From positions 21,272,607 to 21,336,606 of the forward strand of contig CM026568.1 of NCBI GenBank assembly GCA_015143295.1: DNA of 64,000 bases, in the 5' to 3' direction. Shown one piece after another: positions 56,745 to 64,000 of the stretch. How positions within the stretch are numbered: the first letter of the stretch is position 1; every line of letters starts with the position of its first letter. The stretch is from Tetracentron sinense. Lineage: Eukaryota; Streptophyta; Magnoliopsida; Trochodendrales; Trochodendraceae. The position numbers and the translations under genes are program-made. The notes under the pieces were generated by a model. The model was not told the origin of the DNA, did not search any database, and saw nothing but the letters and a program-made list of their open reading frames with translations.

Positions 56745-58085
56745 TGTTAGCCTATATGTTTATTCCGTAGGTTCTCTTAGTGATTTTAATGATAACACAA
56801 TAATAGAATGAGATTTGTGTTACTAATGTCTCAATTGAGTTTATGTGAAAAACAATTTACCAAGAGCATAAACAAAGTCATCCAAGAAAAAAACGTGAAA
56901 TGACATCATCTATCAAGAAAGATCATATTAAAGTCAAAGCAAGTCATAAGAAAGCATTTGGATCAAGTTGAGCATGTCAAAAGCCAAAATCCAAGTCAGA
57001 TCATGAACAAGAATGAAGGATCATGAAGACAAAGCCAAAAGGAATATCCAAGATCAAACTTGAAGAAATGAAGACTCTCCAAAGTTTAAATATTTTAGTT
57101 TGAAAGTGGTTTAGGACTTTTGTAAAAAGTTCTCAAAGTTTGGTCGTTTGAATGCTCGACACTTAAAATAACCATAAGTGCCTTAAGACCCAATTAGATG
57201 TCTTTCTAAGGATGTAGAACATTATAGGAATGATAAAAAAACATGAAAAATATGAGCCAAAAGACCTTGGAATCAAATCTCATCGTTAAGGTATCTGAAA
57301 ATGGTTTCTATGTAAAAATTGCATCATCCAGTCAACTAGATGAAGGTCATAATTCAATCTAGTCACTGTGTTCATCCAGTCGTCTAGATGGCTCGGGACA
57401 GAGTTTTTTAACTCTGTAACGACTATATTCAAACTACTCTTTTCTTCTTATGATGCCTCCAACGACTATATTATTGTAAGAGCTATAAAAATGATTAATT
57501 TATGAACCAATACAAGAACTCCAATACTTCAAATTATTCAATTAATCACTCCAAAACTTAGATTTCAAATTTATTGAGTTTGAACCTAGATTTCCTAAAG
57601 AGTAATTCTTGAGTTATTCAATCACATTCTTTGAGAGACTCTTAGAGAGCTTGAAAGAGATCATTCAGCTTGTGTAAGGAGCATTTTTATGATTGTAAAA
57701 CACTTCTAGACAAGTGTGAGAGAAAATCAAGAATTGGTGGATTCTTGTCCTTGAAGCGGGGAGCTTTGTAAGGTTTGATCTCGGCTCGTAAGAGAGATTG
57801 TAAATGTTTGATCTTTACCCGGAAGAAAAACGACGATTGAATAAATCGTGGTGAATCCTTGAGCGGGAAAACTTAAGACGAGATTGCTGAACCTTGAGAA
57901 CAACATCTTATATTTGTTTTCTTTTTATATTCTTTTTATTTTATTGTTTTGCATTGTTTGTGTAGTATTGCTAATTTTCACTTTTAATTAGTATAATTGA
58001 AATTCTGCTTAAGGGAATAGAAATATATTTTAAATTACCTTAGACCAAATTCACCCCCCTTCTAGGGTCCAATCATTGGGTAACA
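56745..58085 (+). mobile_element. Solo LTR, Copia-like (1.34 kb)
   Basis: Starts TGTTAGCC and ends GGGTAACA, with the perfect 5-bp duplication ATTAG (56740-56744 and 58086-58090). The 3' end has the run ttcacccccc near ctagggtc, common in plant Copia LTRs. A pair of words catccagtcaactagatg / catccagtcgtctagatgg lies at about 57327-57392. No internal genes. Confidence 0.85.
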
Positions 58086-58090
58086 ATTAG

Positions 58091-58925
58091 GAGGACCTTG
58101 TATTGGGTTGTGGTTCTATATTTTCACATATTCGTAGCTTATGATTTTGGTTTAATAGGCGTGGATGTATAGGTTGGGGGTTTACCTATACATCGCGTGG
58201 GACTAGTTAGAGTCTGGCTCAGGATGCCTACGTTTACAAAAAAAAATAAACCAAATCCAACTGCTTAAGTAGTTGGGATAAGGCACATTAATAGTATTAT
58301 TAAATTAAAATAATTTAGTTTGTATTTAGGATATTAAAGAACAACTTCTTTTAGTTCATATCTAATTCTTTTAAATTTGATCGATGTTTATCTGGAAATC
58401 AATGTCAAACTTTTTTTTGAATCAGTTTTTTTGTAGATTTTTCAGTAGAAAAAAAGATGAAGTTATGGTCCTTCCTTGAATTATTTAATTTTACATGATA
58501 ATTATGTAACATAGGGGGTACAATTTGCATGATTGAAATATAGAGTACATTAATTAGTTGGTTTATCATAGAATTTGAAAGATAACATAGATGGTACAAT
58601 TTGCATGATTGAAATAGAGAGATGCATCATTTGCGTCTAGCAATATTTAAACAAATTAACATTTATCAATATATATTGGAATGAATGAATTTATTTTATT
58701 TTATTTTCGTTTTTGTGTAAGGAAATAGAAAGAGAGACAATTTAGTGTTGTGATGGTGTGTGATTATTTGACTTTTAGAAGTTTAAGATATATTAAAGGT
58801 TTCTATTTTTTCTTAAACCAATAAAATTATTTGACAATCATTTTCCTTTAATATCCATTTAAAATCATATTTTTTTTCTTTTAAGTTTTAACATCTATGT
58901 ACATGGCATAGGCTTCTTACTAAGT
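58091..58925. other. Intergenic, no gene recognised
   Basis: AT-rich; the words gggtacaatttgcatgattgaaata and catagatggtacaatttgcatg form a short direct repeat at about 58513-58610. Nothing else recognised. Confidence 0.4.
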
Positions 58926-58929
58926 AATT

Positions 58930-59110
58930 TGGTTCCTGGGCCTTTCCCAAAGTGGGAGGTCCAGCGTTCCATTTCTCACTCCCCCTTTGGGGTCAGCCTT
59001 GCACGGGCTTACTTGAACTTATCTGGTGTGACGGGTTGTGGGCTAATGGCGCACCCTCGGGGATTAGTCCCAACCCAAAGGGTTGGGGCCACCCCGAGTT
59101 CAAAAAATAA
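58930..59110 (+). mobile_element. SINE-like element
   Basis: About 180 bp, GC-rich within AT-rich surroundings, ending ggccaccccgagttc plus an A-rich tail. A degenerate polymerase III B-box-like word (gcgttccatttctc) lies near 58965. Its 3' end matches a second, truncated copy at 11267-11320. Target duplication not clear. Confidence 0.5.
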
Positions 59111-59416
59111 AAAAAGATTGTAAGCTCGGGTCCCATTAATCATAGTTGATCAGCAGATTAATGATATAGCTGATTACCAAAAAAAAAAATTAGCAGCATA
59201 TTAATGATCACTCAGACTTGGGAAAAAATGAACGGCATTGGACAGAACTAATAGTTGCTGGAGGAAAACCGTAATATATGCCTGTAGGAAATCCGAAATT
59301 TTGTTTCAGTCCGAAACTCGTACGAAGGCTACAGCGATAATCAAGAGTAAAAGCCAAAAAAAAACTCCCTCGCTTTTCAACTCCTAAGCAAACCAAGGAA
59401 GCGTTTGGGGTCTTAA

Positions 59417-60175
59417 ATGGTTGGCCGGCAGAAAAATCAAGTGTTATGTGAGCAGTTTGCAAACAACCTAACATTTCCAGGAACGGATAGAGTTGTTGAG
59501 TTGGATGATGACACAGTTGCAGAGGGAGAGGAATGGTGCCTTGCAAGTTTGTTTGGTAAATTTCTTGCGGTACAAGACCTTAATCTTCAGGTTGCAAAAG
59601 GAACAATACTGCAGTCTTGGAATTTTGATTATGAAGTCGGAGTGGTAGACCTCGAGGAAAATGTTTTCCTGTTCAAATTTCGGGATGAACTTGATGTGCG
59701 GAGGGTCTTGAGTCAGGAACCATGGTGCTTCAACGGTTTCCTTATTCGCTTACAAATATGGGAGCCTAAAACCTCTCCTAAAGATTTGGCTTTCAAAACC
59801 ACAGCTTTTTGGGTACAGGTGGGTGGATTGCATGTGGAAATGATGAAGAGAGCAAACGGATTTACAATTGGTGCTAAGCTCGACACTATGGTGGATGTGG
59901 ATTTACAAGGAGATAGTATTGTCCAAGGAATGTATATGAGGATAAGAGTCCTCATTGATACCTCCCAGCCATTTAGGCCATGGATGTTGGTGAAAAGGAA
60001 GTTAAAAGATTCATTAAAAGTTACTCTTAAATATGAAAAGCTCCCACTATTGTGTTTTTTCTGTGGGTGTATTGGGCACAATGAGAAGAGGTGTGATGAG
60101 ATGCTCAGACTGGGGAGAGCTAATTTCCGGAGAGATGCAGAAAAGGGGGACGATCAGTTTACAAACTTGCAATGA
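59417..60175 (+). pseudogene. LINE ORF1, N-terminal part (DUF4283-type plus zinc knuckle)
   Basis: 252 codons. It begins with a DUF4283-like fold (EGEEWCLASLFGKFL, NVFLFKFRDELDVRRVL, EPWCFNGFLIRLQIW). It ends with the zinc knuckle CFFCGCIGHNEKRC (CX2CX4HX4C). The frame then shifts by one base at 60172, where the following segment (LRVDTYHGR-like) continues ORF1. This family binds the element's RNA during retrotransposition. Confidence 0.85.
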
Positions 60176-61053
60176 GGGTTGATACTTATCATGGCCGGTC
60201 AAAAGGTGTAAAGCCGTTATCAGACTTGCCTAAACCAACCTCAAAACCTGTAGAAGAGGTATCTAGTTCTGATAAGCCGGTGATGGAGTCGGAGCTCCTG
60301 CAGAAGGAGCAAGGTCAGGTTAATCCTCCGAATTCTGAGAATGAAGGTCAAGAGTTAGGTGGGTGTGACAGACTAGGGGGCGGTAGTAGAGCTGCTCCTG
60401 CCAGTCTGAATGCTAGTAATAGAGTCATTGAGTACGTAGGGCAGGGAGCAATCTCTAATAAATCTACATGCCAGGCTAAGTTGGTGTTTGATGAGAAAAG
60501 TGTAGAAGCTGTAGCAGAGGAGACTCAAAGTGATGTCGAGATGGTCATATGCACTGACCCTATCTACGAAACAGGTACGAATTCTCTCTCTCTCATAGAA
60601 GTTTCCCTCCCAGGTGAAAGAAAGAAAGGAGACAATAGTCACCCTATTGAGGGGCTCACCGAATGTGGAGAAGTAAATGATGGGCTTTTTCTAGTGGACT
60701 TTGTTAAAAGGCCTCAATTAAAGAAAGTGAAGGAGAAAGTGGGCCTGTGTGCAAACTCTAAAGGCTTTTCTCAAACAACTATTCGGTTCAAACAACTTGA
60801 GTAAAGGCTCGTGGGAGGTTTTTTAATTCTGAAGTTCTATAAGAGGAAGCCCTCTTCATCTATGGTTTCTGGGGACCTCCAACCCTTCAAAAAGAAAAGA
60901 AAAAAGTCCAAGGGGTCGATCGAGGAGTCGGAGTATCATCCCGGGCTGATTACAAAGGAAACAAACAGTGGGCTGGTTACCACCGAGATGATGGTGATTA
61001 ATAAACCTTTATATGAGGCGGCTAAAGGTGATCAGCCGCTGAGGAGCCAATGA
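60172..61053 (+). pseudogene. LINE ORF1, C-terminal part
   Basis: Continues ORF1 in another frame: low-complexity, charged, with FKKKRKKSKG near 60880-60910. One in-frame TAA at 60802-60804. Ends at TGA 61051-61053, overlapping the ORF2 ATG. Confidence 0.7.
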
Positions 61054-64000
61054 ACATATTAAGCTAGAACTGTAGGGGGCTCGGGCACCCCCATGCAGTG
61101 AGAGCTCTTAAGGAGCTTGTTTTTTATAATCACCCAGATGTGATGTTTTTTTCAGAAACAAAGTCAAATGTGAAAAGAATGGAGAGAATTTGAAGGAAGT
61201 TAGGTTTTGCTTCTGCCTTTTCAGTGGAGGCAGTGGGCAGTGCTGGTGGTTTGTTTCTCATGTGGAATACAAATACGTTAGTTTCAGTGATATCGTCGTC
61301 TTGCAATATTATACACCGTCAAGTGAAGTTGGCAACAGAATCAATCTGGTGGAGACTGACTTGTGTGTATGGGGCACCAAGTTCTTTGGATAGTAGCAGA
61401 GTGTGGCTTGAGTTGGCAAGATTGACACCCTTTGTTTCTGACCCTTGGCTTTTGTGTGGAGATTTCAATGACATTTTGTTCTCTTTTGAATAGTTTGGCG
61501 GAAAACAAAAGAAGCAGGCTAAGATGGATGCTTTCAGAAGGATGATTGACAATTGTTCTTTAGTCGATTTGGGGTTCTCAGGGCATCCCTTTACTTGAAA
61601 CAACTACCGGGCTGGGGATCAGAATATTCAAGAGAGGTTAGACTATTTTTTTGCTCGTGTAGATTGGGTAACAATGTATGATGTAGCTTCTGTTGTCCAT
61701 TTGCATTCTTATTATTCAAATCATTCACCAATTTTGTTGAAGCTTAAGCAAATTGTGAAAAGAAAGAACAAGTTTCAATTTGAAGCTATGTGGACTCGGC
61801 TTGGCGATTGTTCTGAGATTGTTAAGCAAGCTTGGGCTCTTGAGGGGTTGGGTTCTCCAATGTATAGGGTGTGCCAAAAGATCAAAGCCACTAAAATTGC
61901 TTTGAGGAAATGGAATTGGGAAACTTTTAAAGATGTGAATTCTGAAAAATCTAGACTTCACTCTTCACTAGCTTTAATATTGGAGGGGGATTTTAATGAA
62001 GACGCTAGAAAGAAGAAGTGGAGTTTCTCGAAAGAGCTAGATGAAATTTTGGTAAGGGAAGAAGTCATGTGAGCACAAAAGTCCAGAATAAGATGGTTAA
62101 AAGGAGATAGTAACACAAACTTTTTTTCACGCATCTATTAAGCAAAGGAGAAGAAAGAACTTTATTTATCGTTTGAAGTCTGAAGTAGGTGATTGGGTCG
62201 AAGATTCTAGTCAGATTGAGACCTTAGTATTGTCGCACTTTGAAAATTTGTATGCCTCATCCTTGCCTAAATCAGAGGATATTGAGAAGGTGATTGGTGT
62301 TGTCAGGTCGATAGTTTCTGAGGAGATGAATAATACCCTTGTTCGCCCTTATCTGAGAGAGGAAATCAAGGAGGCAGCGCTCCAACTTAGGAATTTGAAA
62401 GCTCCAGGTCCTGATGGCATGTGGGGGATTTTTTACCATAAATTTTGGGATGTGGTTGGAGAGGAGATCTGTGGAGCTTTGTTGGGTATTTTAAATGAGG
62501 GATCGATGCTTAAAGCAATTAATTATACTTTGATCACTTTGATTCCAAAAAGGACATCTCCTGAATCGATGCATGATTATAGGCCCATCAGCCTTTGTAA
62601 TTTCATCTACAAAGTTCTTGCGAAAACAATTGTGAATAGAGTTAAACTCTTGCTAGATGACATTGTGAGCCATTCTCAAAGTGCTTTTATCCCCAGAATA
62701 TCAATCACAGATAATATTTTGCTCTCTCATGAGGTGTTCCATTTCTTGAAGACAAAGGCAAAAGTGAAAGATAGTTGGATGGCAGTCAAAGTTGATATGA
62801 ATAAAGCCTATGATAGAGTCGAGTGGTCCTTCCTAAAAAGGATGTTAGAGCAACTTGGTTTTGACAGTCGGTGTATGACTCTCATTATAGAGCGTGTTTC
62901 GTCGGTTTGCTTCTTGGTGGTTATTAATGGTGAGGTGAAAGGGTATTGTAAGCCTTCCAGGGGTCTAAGACAAGGGGACCCTTTATCTCCATACCTCTTC
63001 ATTTTGTGTGTTGAAGGTCTCTCCACTCTTCTTTGAAAGGCAGAAAGTGATAGTCTCATTACGGGTATTCGATTGAATAAAAGATGTCCTTCGATATCCC
63101 ATCTATTTTTTGCGGATGATAGTATATTTTTTATTTGAGCATCTTTGGCGGAGACAGATGGTCTGCATAATGCCCTTTCTGTATATTGTAAGGCCTCAGG
63201 TGAAATGATAAACTAGAAGAAATCTAGGATATCCTTCAGTAAGAATGTCCATTGGAATTTCAAGAGGTTGCTAACTAGAGGTTTGGGAATTAAGGCCTTA
63301 GTAAATCCTGGTGCTTACGTTGGACTTCCTTCTTCTGTAGGTAGGAGCAAGCAAGAAGTTTTTGCATTTGTTAAGGATAGAGTTATGGCAAGGCTTCAAG
63401 GATGGAAAGGGAAGCAATTATCACAAGCTGGCCGAGGAGTGCTTATTAAGTCTGTCGCTCAAGCTATCCCAAATTTCACAATGTCTTGCTTTAAGATTCC
63501 TGCCTTTATTTGTAACTCTATCAATCCAAGTTTGGCAAATTTTTGGTAGGGTCAAACCCAGGAGGAGTTCAAACTTAATTGGAAGAGTTGGTCTTTGCTC
63601 TGAGATTCTAAAAGTAAGGGTGGCTTGGGTTTCAGGGACATGGGCAGATTTAATGAGGCTTTGTTGGCTAAGCAATGCTGGAGATTGGTGAAGGAGGAGT
63701 CTTCCCTCTGGGCTGTAGTCTTAAAAGCAAAGTATTTCCCGAATTGTAAATTTATGGATGCAGGGAAGGGGACTAGACCTTATTGGGGTTAGCAAAGTAT
63801 TTTGGCTGGGCGAAGGGTGGTTGCTAGAGGTTTTCGGTGGAGAATTGGGAATGGCTTGCGTACTAATATTTGGTCTGATCCGTGGGTAGACACTATTCCT
63901 GGTTTTAGAATTTTCTCCATCATGCTTGTTCCCTGTGATTATCAAAAGGTTGGTGACCTTATTGATCATTCTCTTGATATTTGGAAGAGAGATGTGCTAA
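61050..64000 (+). pseudogene. LINE ORF2: endonuclease and reverse transcriptase (decayed, partial)
   Basis: The endonuclease runs from NCRGLG (about 61068) through SETKSN, GAGGLFLMWN-like, LLCGDFNDI and RLDYFFA to SNHSPILL. The reverse transcriptase has KAPGPDGMWG, LIPKRTSPES, DYRPISLCNFIYK, SAFIPRISITDNILL, VDMNKAYDRVEW, GLRQGDPLSPYLFIL and HLFFADDSIF. A thumb region and the start of the connection domain (SKGGLGFRDMGRFNEALLAK) follow. Stops: TAG 61065, TGA 61191, TAG 61491, TGA 61596, TGA 62070, TGA 63034, TGA 63136, TAG 63214, TAG 63547, TGA 63601, TAG 63790. A one-base shift occurs at the T run near 62121. The end lies outside the window. Confidence 0.88.

Larger units (their letters stand above)
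59200..64000 (+). mobile_element. L1-type LINE, decayed, cut by the window edge
   Basis: Order is 5' region, ORF1 (59417-61053) and ORF2 (61050 onward), with ORF2 starting by an ATGA overlap. ORF2 continues past 64000. It carries frameshifts near 60172 and 62121 and many TAG/TGA stops. Its sequence is far less decayed than that of the LINE in the giant intron. Confidence 0.88.

Overview
This window is plant nuclear DNA, almost certainly from a eudicot. The signs are spliced genes with GT-AG introns, a nuclear gene for a chloroplast NDH subunit, AT-rich introns, plant L1-type LINEs, hAT and Mutator-type MITEs, large solo LTRs and an endogenous pararetrovirus. I cannot name the species.

Left part (1-13,360): three host genes lie in a conserved block. 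(1) An armadillo-repeat protein with a putative plastid transit peptide is on the minus strand: eight exons run from the ATG at 8418 to 226, and the 3' end lies off the left edge. (2) NDHL (CRR23), a subunit of the chloroplast NAD(P)H dehydrogenase-like complex, is on the plus strand in five exons (9791-10966). (3) A plant TMEM214/DUF2359 protein is on the minus strand in ten exons (40315 to 13360, 596 aa). All exon phases fit in the three models. From memory, Arabidopsis keeps these neighbours split over two duplicated segments (At1g23180/At1g23170 and At1g70760/At1g70770), so this window may show the unsplit ancestral order.

Middle (15,055-38,507): intron 3 of the TMEM214-like gene is 23.5 kb long and packed with mobile DNA. 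It holds two head-to-head copies of a decayed caulimovirid (pararetrovirus), one of them split by a 2.56-kb solo LTR with a perfect 5-bp target duplication. It also holds a decayed L1-type LINE interrupted by hAT-type MITEs with 8-bp target duplications (one nested in another), and a second LINE remnant in the opposite orientation.

Right part (40,400-59,200): gene-poor, layered repeats. There are two solo LTRs of one family (42,384-44,836 and 53,059-55,704) and a Copia-like solo LTR (56,745-58,085, TSD ATTAG). A three-level nest (hAT-like element containing a MITE containing a solo LTR) spans 51,447-56,132. A near-perfect foldback Mutator-type MITE with a 9-bp TSD lies at 47,611-47,998, with several more inverted-repeat MITEs and tandem arrays. 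The three large LTRs share a short conserved module, followed in each by a different, apparently fast-evolving tandem or palindromic array.

Right edge (59,200-64,000): a decayed L1-type LINE with ORF1 (DUF4283-type domain plus zinc knuckle) and ORF2 (endonuclease and reverse transcriptase). It is broken by frameshifts and many TAG/TGA stops and runs off the edge.

No rRNA, tRNA, CRISPR or bacterial-type feature was seen. The most unusual items are the inverted pararetrovirus pair inside a host intron, the duplicated in-frame 3' splice site in the armadillo gene, and the variable array slot shared by the large LTRs.
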